This document shows positions 41,590 through 51,034 of a stretch of DNA of 64,000 bases, piece by piece. The notes beneath the pieces are model-generated. The model saw only the letters and a list, made by a program, of their open reading frames with translations. It made no database searches and was not told where the DNA came from. The translations under genes and the position numbers were made by a program. Position 1 is the stretch's first letter; every line of letters begins with the position of its first letter. The stretch covers positions 1 through 64,000 of the forward strand of contig NZ_PVUE01000001.1 in NCBI RefSeq assembly GCF_003003235.1. Reading direction: 5' to 3'. The DNA comes from Antricoccus suffuscus (GTDB lineage: Bacteria; Actinomycetota; Actinomycetes; Mycobacteriales; Antricoccaceae).

Positions 41590-43119
41590 CTACTTCGGCT
41601 GGGTCGCCGTCATGTAGCGCTCGCGTAGCCGCCGTTTGAACAGTTTTCCGGTGTCGTCGCGGGGTAGCGCCTCGTCGAACACGATCGCTCTGGGCGTCTT
41701 GTATTTCGCCAGGTGTCCGGCTACGTACTCGCGTACCTGCTGCGCGGTGAGCGACACGCCGGGCTCTAGTTCGATGTGTGCCACGAGTTTCTCGCCCATG
41801 TCCTCATCCGGTACGCCGAAGACCGCGACGTCGGCGATGCCGTCCATCATGTGCAGGCAGGCCTCGATTTCGGCGGGATAGATATTCACGCCACCGGAAA
41901 TGACCATGTCCTTGGCTCGGTCGGTGAGATAGAGGTAGCCACCTTCGTCGAGGTAGCCCATGTCGCCCACGGTGATGTAGCCGTCGACCTCGATCTCGGC
42001 GCGCGCCTCGGGAAGCCCTATATAGGTGAAGTTCGCCGTACCCGGGCGTGGCTTGAGGTAGATGACTCCTTGCTCGCCGGCCGGAAGTGTCGCACCGTCG
42101 ACATCGAGGATTCGTACGCCGCAGCCATCCATCGCGCGTCCGACGGTACCTGGATGAGCGAGCGCCTCCGCGCTGCTGCATTTGACGATCGCACCGGATT
42201 CGGTGCCGCCGTAATACTCGTTGATGACCGGTCCTAGCCAGCCGATCATCTGTTCCTTGAGATCTGCAGGACACTGCGAGCCGGCGTGAATGATCGACTT
42301 GATGCTCGACACGTCGTATGACGCGCGCACCTCGTCCGGTAGCGCGAGGAGCCGGCGAAACATCGTGGGCACCATCTGCAGATGCTCCAGGTGTTCGCGC
42401 TGAATCAGCTCGAGGAGTTCTTGCGGATTGAACTTATGCAGCAGATACAGGTCCATGCCGAGGGCGGTCGCCACGAGTGCGTGGTTATTGGGTGCCGCGT
42501 GATAGAGGGGCGCGGTGACCATGGTGCTCATAGTGGCGTCGAGAGCGAGAGTCTCCAATGCGAGTCTGATCCGACGCTCCGCGCCCTCGGGACCCGATGG
42601 ATCGCGCAGCACACCCTTCGCTTTGCCGGTGGTGCCCGACGTGTAGATCACGCTCTGCGGTGGGGCCGTCGAGGTCGCCGCCGCGGCCTCGTGGGCATCG
42701 ATCAAGGCTTCGAACTCGGGGTGCGCGCCGGTGAGCGTCTGTGGCTCGAGTCCATATGCGTCCACGATGTACGGCGGAGTCGCGACCTCGACCAGCGGCA
42801 CACCGGTGGGAAGCCGGTCACGGACCGCGGGCAGCAGGTCAGTGTGCGCAAAAGCAAGGCGGCATTCGCTGTCGCTCAGGACATGCGCGAGGTCATCGCC
42901 GGTCCAGTGCCAGTTGATCGGGACCGGTACGGCGCCGATCGATGCGCCAGCTAGCGTCGCCTCGATATATTCGACGTCGTTGCGCATGACGATCGCGAAT
43001 CGGTCCGCCGGACCGAGACCGAGCTCGCGAAGCCCGCTCGCCAGCCGCGCCGCGCGGGCGCGTATCTCGGAGTAGGCGCGGACTTTTGTGCCGCAGTGGA
43101 TCGACTTCTCTTGCGTCAT
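41590..43119 (-). CDS. Acyl-CoA ligase (AMP-forming)
   Basis: 509 aa of the ANL superfamily. The AMP-binding motif is IYTSGTTGKAKGVLRDP, with NEYYGGTESG (A5) and YLYLTDRAKDMVISGG (A8). The C-terminal Lys-bearing LPRDDTGKLFKRRLRE is present (A10). It activates a carboxylic acid as CoA thioester. Its start overlaps the previous ligase stop by one base (TGATG). The substrate is unknown but should be an aromatic or branched acid, as the operon carries a second ligase. Confidence 0.9.
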   Translation of the reverse strand: MTQEKSIHCGTKVRAYSEIRARAARLASGLRELGLGPADRFAIVMRNDVEYIEATLAGASIGAVPVPINWHWTGDDLAHVLSDSECRLAFAHTDLLPAVRDRLPTGVPLVEVATPPYIVDAYGLEPQTLTGAHPEFEALIDAHEAAAATSTAPPQSVIYTSGTTGKAKGVLRDPSGPEGAERRIRLALETLALDATMSTMVTAPLYHAAPNNHALVATALGMDLYLLHKFNPQELLELIQREHLEHLQMVPTMFRRLLALPDEVRASYDVSSIKSIIHAGSQCPADLKEQMIGWLGPVINEYYGGTESGAIVKCSSAEALAHPGTVGRAMDGCGVRILDVDGATLPAGEQGVIYLKPRPGTANFTYIGLPEARAEIEVDGYITVGDMGYLDEGGYLYLTDRAKDMVISGGVNIYPAEIEACLHMMDGIADVAVFGVPDEDMGEKLVAHIELEPGVSLTAQQVREYVAGHLAKYKTPRAIVFDEALPRDDTGKLFKRRLRERYMTATQPK

Positions 43120-44684
43120 CAGGAGGTCCCTTTTGTGGAGTCGGCGGCATCGGTCTCGTGGCTCGCGCGTAGTTCGCGTTTGAGGATCTTGCCGACTGCT
43201 GAGACGGGGAGCGCGTCGGTGAAGAAGACAGTGCGCGGCGCTTTGTAGCGGGCTATATGCGCGCCGCAGTGCTCTCGCAGCTCCCCAGCGGTCACTTGCG
43301 CGCCGGGCCGCAGCACGACGACGGCGTGCACACGTTCGCCCCAGTCGTCGTCGGGTACGCCGATCACCGCGCACGAGGCGACCGCGGGGTGCAGCGCGAG
43401 AACTTTCTCAACTTCGGCGCTGTAGACGTTTTCGCCACCGGACACGATCATGTCCTTGAGCCGGTCGACGACGTAGAGGTAGCCGCTGCGATCGAAGTAG
43501 CCGACGTCGCCTGTGTGCATCCAGCCGCCGCGGAGTGCTTCTGCAGTCTCTGCGGGTTTGTTCCAGTACCCCAGCATCAGGTTGCCGCCTCGGACGACGA
43601 TCTCACCGATCTCGCCGACCGGGAGTTCTTTATCGACGGTGTCTACGACGCGCACTTCCGCGTGCGCCGCGGCCCGACCGGCGGACTTAAGTCGTTCGGG
43701 ATGGTCCCGGTCGAGGTGGTCTTCCGGAGTCAGGACGGTGGCCACCGGACCGAGTTCGGTCATCCCGTATCGCTGGCACAGCTGGATCCCTGGCAGCAGA
43801 CGCTGCACATCCCGCAGAGTCGTCTGCGAGATCGGTGAGGCGCCGTAGCCGAGACGGACCAGGGTTGAAATGTCGACGCCGGTCTCCTCGACGTACGCCA
43901 CGAGTCGCTGGATCATCGTTGGCACAAGAGTTGTCGCGGTTATTCGGTGCTTTTGGATCGCCTCGACGAGCGTCGGGACGTCGAAGTCGCCGAGTACGAC
44001 GTGAGTCGATCCCAGCTGGACCTGCTGCAGTGCCGATGCCAACGCGGCCAAGTGGTAGAGCGGCGAGACGTGTAAGAAACGCTCCGGCATGTTTGCCATC
44101 CCGGCAGTGACGAGGGTGCCGAGACCGGAAACGAGGAGTTGCTCGGGGCTGATCATGACGCCTTTAGGCGTGCCGGTCGTGCCGCCGGTGTAGAGGATCG
44201 CGGCGAGCGCCTTGCCGCCGAGTCTGCAGTCTTCGACCGGCGCGCTGCCGGAGATGAGCTGCTCATAGTCGACGAATCCGTCCGGAGCCGGATCGCTGCC
44301 ACAGAAGACAAGTGAGCGCAAGTCGCCCGCCGTCTCCCGCAGCTCCCGAGCCCTCGCGGTGCCGGACTCGCCGACGATCAGCAGGCCGATCCCGGCGTCG
44401 TTGATTTGGTAGGTCATTTCCTCACGGCTCCACCGTGAGTTGACCGGCGCGAAAACGTAGCCGCCCCAGAGGCAGGCGAGCACGTATTCGAGGTAGCGCG
44501 GAGAGTTGGTCGCGAGCATCCCGATCCGGTCACCCGGACTCGCGCCGAGCCCGGCTAGACCGGAGGCAAGCCGGGCCACCCGCTCGGCTAGTTCGGTGAA
44601 GGTGATCTCCCGCGCGCCGTCGACTATCGCGATCCCATCGGGGTCACGTTGGATGCTGCGGTGTAGTCCTGCGGTGAGGTGCAT
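43119..44684 (-). CDS. Acyl-CoA ligase (AMP-forming), second
   Basis: 521 aa ANL enzyme: ILYTGGTTGTPKGVMISPEQ (A3), QRYGMTELGPVATVL (A5), GYLYVVDRLKDMIVSGGENV (A8) and LPVSAVGKILKRELR (A10) with the catalytic Lys. It resembles long- or medium-chain fatty acid CoA ligases more than the other copy does. It follows the acyl-CoA dehydrogenase by 32 bp and abuts the first ligase. Two tandem ligases suggest two substrates or a starter and a later intermediate. Confidence 0.9.
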   Translation of the reverse strand: MHLTAGLHRSIQRDPDGIAIVDGAREITFTELAERVARLASGLAGLGASPGDRIGMLATNSPRYLEYVLACLWGGYVFAPVNSRWSREEMTYQINDAGIGLLIVGESGTARARELRETAGDLRSLVFCGSDPAPDGFVDYEQLISGSAPVEDCRLGGKALAAILYTGGTTGTPKGVMISPEQLLVSGLGTLVTAGMANMPERFLHVSPLYHLAALASALQQVQLGSTHVVLGDFDVPTLVEAIQKHRITATTLVPTMIQRLVAYVEETGVDISTLVRLGYGASPISQTTLRDVQRLLPGIQLCQRYGMTELGPVATVLTPEDHLDRDHPERLKSAGRAAAHAEVRVVDTVDKELPVGEIGEIVVRGGNLMLGYWNKPAETAEALRGGWMHTGDVGYFDRSGYLYVVDRLKDMIVSGGENVYSAEVEKVLALHPAVASCAVIGVPDDDWGERVHAVVVLRPGAQVTAGELREHCGAHIARYKAPRTVFFTDALPVSAVGKILKRELRASHETDAADSTKGTS

Positions 44685-44716
44685 GCGGCCTCCTAATCGA
44701 CGGCGGGCGTGGAGAA

Positions 44717-45868
44717 CTAGAGGGTGCGGGCGATGAGTTCCTTCTGGATCTCGTTGGCTCCGCCGTAAATGCGCTGTGCCCGCGCGTCCGCGTAAAGACG
44801 GGCAATCGGGTATTCACGCATATATCCGTAGCCGCCGAACATCTGCAAGCACTTGTCAATGACCTTGCACTGCACGTCGGTGAGCCACCACTTGCACATA
44901 GCAGCACCGGCCGTGTCGAGTTCGCCGCGGAGGTGCTGCTCCATGCAGTTGTCCAGGAAGACCCGCGCGACCCGCGAGAGGGTGGCACACTCTGCCAGCT
45001 CAAACCGGGTGTTTTGCATGTCAATGAGCTTCTTGCCGAACACCTCGCGCTCCTTGACGTACGCCGTGGTCACCGCGACGGCGCGTTCGATGGCGCCCAC
45101 CGCGCTGATCCCGATGATCAGGCGCTCTTGGCGCAGCTGGCTCATCATCATCGCGAAACCGGCGCCCTCGTCGCCCAGCAGGCGTTCGGCGGGCACACGG
45201 ACGTCGCTGAAGAACATCTCCGAGGTATCCGCGCCGTGCTGCCCGATTTTGTCGAGCACCTTGCCGACCGAGAATCCCGGGCAGTCGGCCGTCTCGACAA
45301 TGATCAGCGAGATCCCGTGTGCGCCGGCCGTTGCGTCGGTTTTCGCGGCCACCACCACGAGGTCGGCAGAGGACCCGTTGGTAATGAAGATCTTCGAGCC
45401 GTTGATGATGTACTCGTCGCCTTCACGCACCGCCGTCGTGCGGATCGCCTTGAGGTCCGAGCCCGCGGAGGGCTCGGTCATCGCGATCGCCGCGACCATC
45501 TCGCCGGTCGCCATCTTCGGCAGCCACCGCTTCTTCTGCTCTTCGGTGCCGTAGCCGAGGATGTAGTGCGCGACAATGCCGCTGTGCACCGAGTTGCCCC
45601 ACGACCGATCGCCGGTGCGGGCGTAGGCCTGCTGAATCGCCGCTTGGTGGCGGAAGTCGCCGCCACCCCCGCCGTACTCCTCGGGAATCGACGCGCACAG
45701 CAGCCCGAGTTTGCCTGCGGCTAGCCAGAACTCGCGATCGACGTGCTGCTGCTCTTCCCAGCGTGGGGACTGCGCAGCGATCTCTTTGCTTAAGAACTCG
45801 TCGGCGAGCTGGTACAGATCCGCGACGTCGCCGGTGACCCAGGACGAGCTGGGGTACGCCGTACTCAT
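44717..45868 (-). CDS. Acyl-CoA dehydrogenase
   Basis: 383 aa with typical FadE motifs: VAAIAMTEPSAGSDLKAIRT (FAD/substrate loop), YIINGSKIFITNGSSADLVV, and the C-terminal FGGYGYMREYPIARLYADAR. The FadE C-terminal segment RIYGGANEIQKELIARTL is present. It makes an alpha-beta double bond using FAD, with electrons passed to ETF. It overlaps the MaoC gene at its 5' end (ATGA) and feeds the hydratase step. Confidence 0.93.
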   Translation of the reverse strand: MSTAYPSSSWVTGDVADLYQLADEFLSKEIAAQSPRWEEQQHVDREFWLAAGKLGLLCASIPEEYGGGGGDFRHQAAIQQAYARTGDRSWGNSVHSGIVAHYILGYGTEEQKKRWLPKMATGEMVAAIAMTEPSAGSDLKAIRTTAVREGDEYIINGSKIFITNGSSADLVVVAAKTDATAGAHGISLIIVETADCPGFSVGKVLDKIGQHGADTSEMFFSDVRVPAERLLGDEGAGFAMMMSQLRQERLIIGISAVGAIERAVAVTTAYVKEREVFGKKLIDMQNTRFELAECATLSRVARVFLDNCMEQHLRGELDTAGAAMCKWWLTDVQCKVIDKCLQMFGGYGYMREYPIARLYADARAQRIYGGANEIQKELIARTL

Positions 45869-46281
45869 GCGACCGGTACGACGAACTGCGCGCCGCCATC
45901 GAGAGTCACGGTGCCGTCGGCCAACTGCACCTTGAGCGTGAGGTCGGCTATGCGCTCGCCGTTTTCCTCGCGTACGGCGGTGACCGTGCCGCTGCAGGTC
46001 GGTGCGCCGTGTACCGGTGTGATCGAGGTGAACCGCACGCGGAAGTTGCGCAGCGAGCCCTGCGGCGCCAGGTCGGTCAGATAGCGGCCGAGGTAACCCA
46101 TCGACAGCATGCCGTGAGCGAAGACGTCGTCGAGTCCGGCGCTCTTCGCGTTGTCCAGATCGATGTGGATCGGGTTGTGGTCTCCCGACGCACCGGCAAA
46201 CAGCGCGAGCGTCGTACGCGAGATTGGTGGGATCGTCAGCGGCGGAAGGTCCTGCCCCTCGACGAATGTGGTGACGGTCAT
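45865..46281 (-). CDS. MaoC-like hydratase (hot-dog fold), C-terminal half type
   Basis: 138 aa. FAGASGDHNPIHIDLDNAKS (residues 29-48) carries the catalytic Asp-His of the R-hydratase motif, and VFAHGMLSMGYLGRYL follows. It probably hydrates an enoyl-CoA as half of a heterodimer with the following MaoC-N partner. Its stop and start overlap with both neighbours (ATGA), showing tight coupling. Confidence 0.9.
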   Translation of the reverse strand: MTVTTFVEGQDLPPLTIPPISRTTLALFAGASGDHNPIHIDLDNAKSAGLDDVFAHGMLSMGYLGRYLTDLAPQGSLRNFRVRFTSITPVHGAPTCSGTVTAVREENGERIADLTLKVQLADGTVTLDGGAQFVVPVA

Positions 46282-46733
46282 GAGGTCAGCTCCATTTGGC
46301 GCGAGATCAGCACGTTCTTGAGGACGGCGATCGGCTCGCCATCACGACTGACCTCGGTCTGGCGGACCAGGAATCGCATCGCCCCGCCCTTCTTCTCGTA
46401 GTAGTCGACGTACTTGCCGGTGAAGTCGAGCTTCTGACCGGCAAAGGCCATCGACGAGTAGCTGAACTCCTGCTCGCCGTGCAGCACCGAGCGCATATCG
46501 ATGCCAAGCTCGGTCAGGATTCCGCGCGGATCGGGGCGTCGCAGCTCCAGCGTGAACAGGAACGTCGGCGGCACCGGCAGGTCCGGATAGCCGGCGGCGT
46601 GTGCTGCGTCAAGGTCAAAGTACGTCGGGTCGGTCTGGCCGAGCACCTGGGCAAAAAAGGCCAGCTGCCCGCGTTCGGGAATGGCCGAGAAGCTCGGCAG
46701 TTCCCGCCCGATGACGCTGCTTGGGTCGGTCAT
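46278..46733 (-). CDS. MaoC-N (FAS1-like dehydratase) domain protein
   Basis: 151 aa, the N-terminal hot-dog partner of heteromeric hydratases. Markers are FFAQVLGQTDPTYFDLDAAH, YPDLPVPPTFLFTLELRRP and the LHGEQEFSYSSMAFAGQKLD segment. It lacks the catalytic Asp-His motif, which the partner supplies. The pair resembles actinobacterial steroid or branched-acid hydratases. It follows the SDR gene by 48 bp in the operon. Confidence 0.9.
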   Translation of the reverse strand: MTDPSSVIGRELPSFSAIPERGQLAFFAQVLGQTDPTYFDLDAAHAAGYPDLPVPPTFLFTLELRRPDPRGILTELGIDMRSVLHGEQEFSYSSMAFAGQKLDFTGKYVDYYEKKGGAMRFLVRQTEVSRDGEPIAVLKNVLISRQMELTS

Positions 46734-46781
46734 GAGGTCCCTTTCATTGCGACATCATTTCGTCGGTGTGACGCGCGACGA

Positions 46782-47687
46782 TTAGCTGGCCACGCCGGAG
46801 AACTCCGGAGGACCGGCCGGGATATGGGCGAGCGCTTCAGCGATCTCATGCACTTGCCACTGCCGATCGAGGTCGTGCGCCTCTTGCTCGACCCAGCCCT
46901 GCTGCCACCCGATATGCCCGCCGAACACGCCGAAGACCTGCCCGGAAACCTTGTTGCCCGCAAGAGCAAGCCACGCTACAAGTGGGGAGATGTTCTCGGG
47001 TGACCACTTGTCAAAACCGCTGGTGCCGTCGGCGTTGATCCGGTCGCCCAGGCCCGGTGTCGCTTCGGTCAGGCGGGTGCGTGCGATCGGGGCGATGGCG
47101 TTGACACGCACGCCATACCGCTCGAGCTCGCGGGCGTGGATCACGGTCATGATGGCGATCCCGGCCTTGGCGGCGGCGTAGTTGGTCTGTCCCGGGTTTC
47201 CGCGCAGCCCGGAGCCGGACGAGGTGTTGATGATCGCGGCATCGACCGGCGTGCCGGCCTTGGCCATATCCCGCCAGTACGCCGCGGCGTGCCGTGACGG
47301 GCAGAAGTGCCCCTTGAGGTGGACGTCGATGACCGAGTCGAACTCGGCTTCGGACATGTTGACGAGCATCCGGTCGCGCAGGATGCCGGCGTTGTTGACC
47401 AGAATGTCGAGCTTGCCGTAGGTATCGACGGCCAGGTCCACCATCTCTTTAGCGGTGTTCCAGTCCGAGACGCTGCCGACGTGAGCGGTGGCCTCGCCGC
47501 CGCGCGCCTTGATCTCACGGACGACCTCCGCGGCTGGGCCGGCGTCGTCGCCGCTGCCGTCGGAGCCGGCGCCGTTGTCATTGACGACGACGTTGGCGCC
47601 GAGGTCGGCAAACATGATCGCGTGTTCGCGACCTAGGCCGCGACCGGCTCCGGTGATTAGCGCGGTGCGCCCTTCCAATGTGGTCAT
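46782..47687 (-). CDS. Short-chain dehydrogenase (3-hydroxyacyl-CoA type)
   Basis: 301 aa. TGAGRGLGREHAIMFADLGA is the NAD-binding loop, with LDILVNNAGILRDRM and YAAAKAGIAIMTVI (catalytic Tyr and Lys). The long C-terminal part with GNKVSGQVFGVFGGHIGWQQ is typical of the MFE-2/HSD17B4-like 3-hydroxyacyl-CoA dehydrogenase type. It is the first gene of the nine-gene operon (47687 to 38611), transcribed away from the double TetR. Confidence 0.9.
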   Translation of the reverse strand: MTTLEGRTALITGAGRGLGREHAIMFADLGANVVVNDNGAGSDGSGDDAGPAAEVVREIKARGGEATAHVGSVSDWNTAKEMVDLAVDTYGKLDILVNNAGILRDRMLVNMSEAEFDSVIDVHLKGHFCPSRHAAAYWRDMAKAGTPVDAAIINTSSGSGLRGNPGQTNYAAAKAGIAIMTVIHARELERYGVRVNAIAPIARTRLTEATPGLGDRINADGTSGFDKWSPENISPLVAWLALAGNKVSGQVFGVFGGHIGWQQGWVEQEAHDLDRQWQVHEIAEALAHIPAGPPEFSGVAS

Positions 47688-47827
47688 ACGTTCATTCTCC
47701 GATCGGGTGTGGCGCCGAAGTTGGGCGCCAGGGTGCTCAGTTTTGGGATTTGAAGGCGATACAAAGACGTTTCGAGTCTGGATGCGACGGTAAACCAGAT
47801 AGTGCAAAATAGTCAATATGCGTTAAC
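47688..47827. promoter_or_regulatory. Divergent promoter region of the catabolic operon
   Basis: 140 bp between the operon and the double TetR gene. It is AT-richer than its surroundings, with CAAAATAGTCAATATGCG and GTTAACATG near 47803-47829. Such a region fits a TetR operator and two promoters, but I cannot pick out exact palindromic half-sites with confidence. Confidence 0.45.
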
Positions 47828-49003
47828 ATGAGAATCGTGACTACGCCCGATCTCAGACAGCGATCCGCTCCGACGAGCCGTAGCGAAGAGCGGCGACGTG
47901 AGGTGCAAGCGGCCGCCGCCCGGCTAATCAGACGGCGGGGGTTCGACGGTGTCGGTATTGACGATATCGGTGCAGAGATCGGGGTGAGCGGGCCAGCCGT
48001 TTATCGCTACTTTCCGAGCAAACAAGCAATTCTGACGCGGATCATCACAGATTTCCGCAGCGCGGTGGCGGCGGGAGCGACCAGCATGTCGCCGTACGCC
48101 GCTCTCGCCGGCGCGGTGTTCGACGACCCCGACAGCGCTGTCGTCGCACTTCGCCAGTTGCGCAGCCTGGACGACCCCGCGTCGATTCCCATCCTGACGG
48201 GTGACGTCCGCACGCTCATGGACACGCTGGCAGCCAGTCCGGATATCGACACTCGGTTAAGCAGTGAGGCACTCCGCGTGCGCGGTGCCATGGGTGCGCT
48301 TGTGCATACCGGGCTCGCCCGCGCCGGTACCCAGGCCGCCAGGGCCAGGATCGCCCGCGCCATCACGCCGGTGCTGGGCAGCGTCGTACTCGGTCCTCCT
48401 GACCACACACTTCTCAAGCCGGACCCCGAGGTCATGACGCATGCGACGCGGCGCGAGGCGATTCTTGCCGCTGCGCTGCGACTGTTCCGGGTTCGCAGCT
48501 TCCACGGCGTATCACTGCGTGACATCGGAGCCGAGGTCGGCATCACGGCCTCCGCGGTGAGCCGCCACTTCGACAGCAAGGAGTCGTTGCTGGCGGTCAT
48601 GTATGACCGGGCCGCGGCGCAGATCGCCGGCGGTGTCGCGACGGCGCTGCGTCGTTCAAGCAATGCCGAGGAGGCGGTCGTTGAGCTGGTACGCCGATAC
48701 GTCGATATGGCGATCGACTATCGCGATCTGATCGCTATCTACTCGACGGAGATGCATTTCCTGGCGGCGGAATACTTGGACCTTCGCCGCCGCAACCAGC
48801 GCATGTATATCGACGAACTCGCGCACGTCGTGCGCATCGCACAATCTCAGATGAGCCAGGCGGAGGCGCGAATCCGGGCTGGCGCGTCGTTCGCCGTCGT
48901 CAACGAGGTGATCATGCACGACGGCCTGGTACGCCGCCGCAACCTGCCGCAGGAGTTAGCTACGTTGGCCTTGTGCGTCGTACGCGAGCCAACTGCCGGA
49001 TAG
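47828..49003 (+). CDS. Tandem TetR/AcrR-domain regulator
   Basis: 391 aa with two full TetR modules. The first HTH is at residues about 42-66 (DDIGAEIGVSGPAVYRYFPS), the second at about 227-252 (RDIGAEVGITASAVSRHFDS), each followed by a helical domain. The two HTHs are nearly alike, suggesting an internal duplication or gene fusion. It may bind one palindrome as a monomer. Divergence from the catabolic operon makes it the likely repressor. ATG at 47828 is used. The inducer is presumably an acyl-CoA from the pathway. Confidence 0.88.
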   Translation: MRIVTTPDLRQRSAPTSRSEERRREVQAAAARLIRRRGFDGVGIDDIGAEIGVSGPAVYRYFPSKQAILTRIITDFRSAVAAGATSMSPYAALAGAVFDDPDSAVVALRQLRSLDDPASIPILTGDVRTLMDTLAASPDIDTRLSSEALRVRGAMGALVHTGLARAGTQAARARIARAITPVLGSVVLGPPDHTLLKPDPEVMTHATRREAILAAALRLFRVRSFHGVSLRDIGAEVGITASAVSRHFDSKESLLAVMYDRAAAQIAGGVATALRRSSNAEEAVVELVRRYVDMAIDYRDLIAIYSTEMHFLAAEYLDLRRRNQRMYIDELAHVVRIAQSQMSQAEARIRAGASFAVVNEVIMHDGLVRRRNLPQELATLALCVVREPTAG

Positions 49004-49057
49004 CCGATCCGGAACGACGATCGGATCAAGAAACATCGACACAAGGACAGTGCGTCA

Positions 49058-49453
49058 GTGAGTAGTCCCAACAACACCACATTTCCAATCAAGGACTTTC
49101 TGGAGTTCACGATCGAGCGTGGTGAATCCAGCGCGACGGCCAGCCTCGAACTCAGTGAGCGCCACATGAATCCGAATGCTGTTGCCCATGGATCAGTCGC
49201 GTTCGCGCTAATGGACACGGCGATGGGCGCGGCCGCGATGGCGGTTGTCCCCGATGGCAGCATATGCACCACGATCGAGATCCAAACACGTTTTCACCGA
49301 GCCGCGCAGAGTGGCTCGCTCACAGCAGAAGCGACCATCCTCACCGCCGGGCGCCGGATTGTGCACCTCCAGGCAAGAACCGTCGATTCCGACGATCGGC
49401 TCGTTGCCAGCGCGACCGGAAGTTTCGCTGTGATCGCTCGCGCGAGGGAATGA
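49058..49453 (+). CDS. PaaI-type thioesterase
   Basis: 131 aa hot-dog fold. HMNPNAVAHGSVAFALMDTA (residues about 34-53) carries the HGG-like catalytic motif with Asn and Asp, and CTTIEIQTRFHRAAQSGSLT the substrate-binding segment. It hydrolyses acyl- or arylacyl-CoA thioesters. The GTG at 49058 is used. It is 54 bp downstream of the TetR gene and on the same strand, so probably co-transcribed and possibly used to recycle CoA in the neighbouring pathway. Confidence 0.88.
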   Translation: MSSPNNTTFPIKDFLEFTIERGESSATASLELSERHMNPNAVAHGSVAFALMDTAMGAAAMAVVPDGSICTTIEIQTRFHRAAQSGSLTAEATILTAGRRIVHLQARTVDSDDRLVASATGSFAVIARARE

Positions 49454-49605
49454 TTGCGAAGACTTCCACCGGCGCTTGCCTGAAACATCATGGTCACTGA
49501 CTCGCCGCCATAGATCCCAGCGTCGGTCGGCAGGCATTGACAGCGAACGGTAAACGGCTTCAAGTGGAGCGTCGGTGTTGAACGGCACGATCGGCGCAGA
49601 CCGCA
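49454..49605. other. Spacer
   Basis: No supported gene. It separates the thioesterase from the LivK-like fragment; open frames across it have no recognisable motif. Confidence 0.5.
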
Positions 49606-50141
49606 TTAGTTGTTCAGCGCGTTCCTGGCAGGCGTTTGCAGCATGGCGGGGGCGAACGACGGATTGTTGCCGAGCGGCGGGATATGCTCGAGTCCTTGGG
49701 CCTCCATCTGCGTTGCTACAGCACCGGTCCGCCCTCTGAGATGGTGGCTTCACGCCCGCGCTCTTGAGGCTCGCCACGGCCGCGGACATGTCCGCCTCAT
49801 CGGCGGGAGTATTTGCTTCCACACTGGTCATGTCGTGGTCCTTGGCGTAGGCCTTCGAACCGAGAAGCCCGTCGTCGCCGTACTCACTGTTGATGTAAAC
49901 GTGACCGTTCTTGTCGCCGTCCTGGATCAAACCCTGCTTCTGCAGGTACGCCAGGCCGTTGAGTATCTCGATCGAGTGCGTCGATCCGACGGTGAGGATG
50001 GCCGGCGCCGCGAAATCGCTGCTCGCCCACGAGCCGGGGATGGACAGCATGTCGTTGGAGATGATCGAGGACTTCAGCGCCGCGACCATCGGCGCGCCCA
50101 GCACGTGAACCATTCCTCCCACGTTGTCTTCATCGCACCGA
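49606..50141 (-). pseudogene. Fragment of a branched-chain amino acid ABC binding protein (LivK-like)
   Basis: The minus strand encodes VHVLGAPMVAALKSSIISND, then TVGSTHSIEILNGLAYLQKQ and a Y.NSEYGDDGLLG segment ending ...ASLKSAGVK. After a frameshift near 49745 a second frame reads ATQMEAQGLEHIPPLGNNPS and stops at 49606. Together they match the middle of a periplasmic LivK/Leu-Ile-Val binding protein. N- and C-terminal parts are gone. Likely a decayed remnant. Confidence 0.72.
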
Positions 50142-50256
50142 GGTGATCGTGGAATCCGTGACGCCGTAGCCGGTCCTTGCCGTCCCGCTGCCGATCCTTC
50201 ACCGGTACATGCTCGCGGCTATGTCAGACCCGTCGTTTACGCTGTCCGCATCGTAC
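50142..50256. other. Spacer
   Basis: No supported gene. Open frames on the plus strand here overlap the PIN remnant antisense and have no family features. Confidence 0.5.
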
Positions 50257-51034
50257 CTAAAACCCGTACCGCAAATGATCCCGTTGAGGGTGCTCTATTC
50301 GGCGCGGTTCAGGCAGGTTGTCACTGCGCGGTTCCCGCGCCCCGAATACCACATAGACCTCGCCAGCTACGCAGACACCAGTCAGCACGTCGCCGTTTGA
50401 GCGGCAACCCTTTAGCCGCCGAAGGGCGCGGCGCGCGGCATCCCTGAGCTCAGGTATTCGTCCCGAGCGTTTCAGATCATCAAGTTCCCCGAGAACCACT
50501 GGAGGGACGTGAACCAGGTAACGCGACCCAACCGTGCGGTGTACGCCGCGGCGTCGGGGTTGTCGATTAGGGCGTTCGTGTCGATCACGAGCCGAACGTC
50601 GTAGTCGTCGGTCGGCAGTAGTTCCTTTGCCGAGTGCAGCACCTCGAACGTTTGCCGAAGTTGGTCAACCATGTTCTGGGTGCTTGCCGTCAGGGAGTGA
50701 TCATTGCGCGCTTCGCGCAGCAGCCAGCGTTCGATGTGGGCGAATGCGTCTCTATGCCGTCCGGCGACCTCGGGAGTCGGATGCAGAAAGAGTAACTCGA
50801 ACCTCACTTGCCAGCCACGGATGTCACGAAGCAGTGACATCCGGTCGCCTCCAACGCGGGGTCGCTTGCCTTCCACGAATAATCGGCCGCACCGATGAAG
50901 TAGGTGCCGACGGGGCGGTTCGGGTTGCTGTAGTACGTCTCGGAGTGTTCGACGACATCCACATAGCGTTCCTCTATCTGGCCGAGCTCGCCGAGCAAGG
51001 CTTCGATATACGATGATTCGGGAACCACAGTCAT
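50257..51034 (-). pseudogene. PIN-domain gene with two frameshifts
   Basis: Three frames together make one protein. From 51034: VPESSYIEALLGELGQIEER and VGTYFIGAADYSWKASDPAL; after a shift near 50845: RDIRGWQVRFELLFLHPTPE and LVIDTNALIDNPDAAAYTAR, the PIN core with its first Asp; after a shift near 50520: VVLGELDDLKRSGRIPELRD. It ends by about 50310, so the last third with further acidic residues is lost. PIN proteins are usually RNases; this copy is broken. Confidence 0.8.

Noticed and set aside
49208-50122. A single 304-codon minus-strand frame
   Set aside because: Its first half is the LivK-like remnant; the rest runs out of frame and antisense to the thioesterase gene, so it is not one protein.
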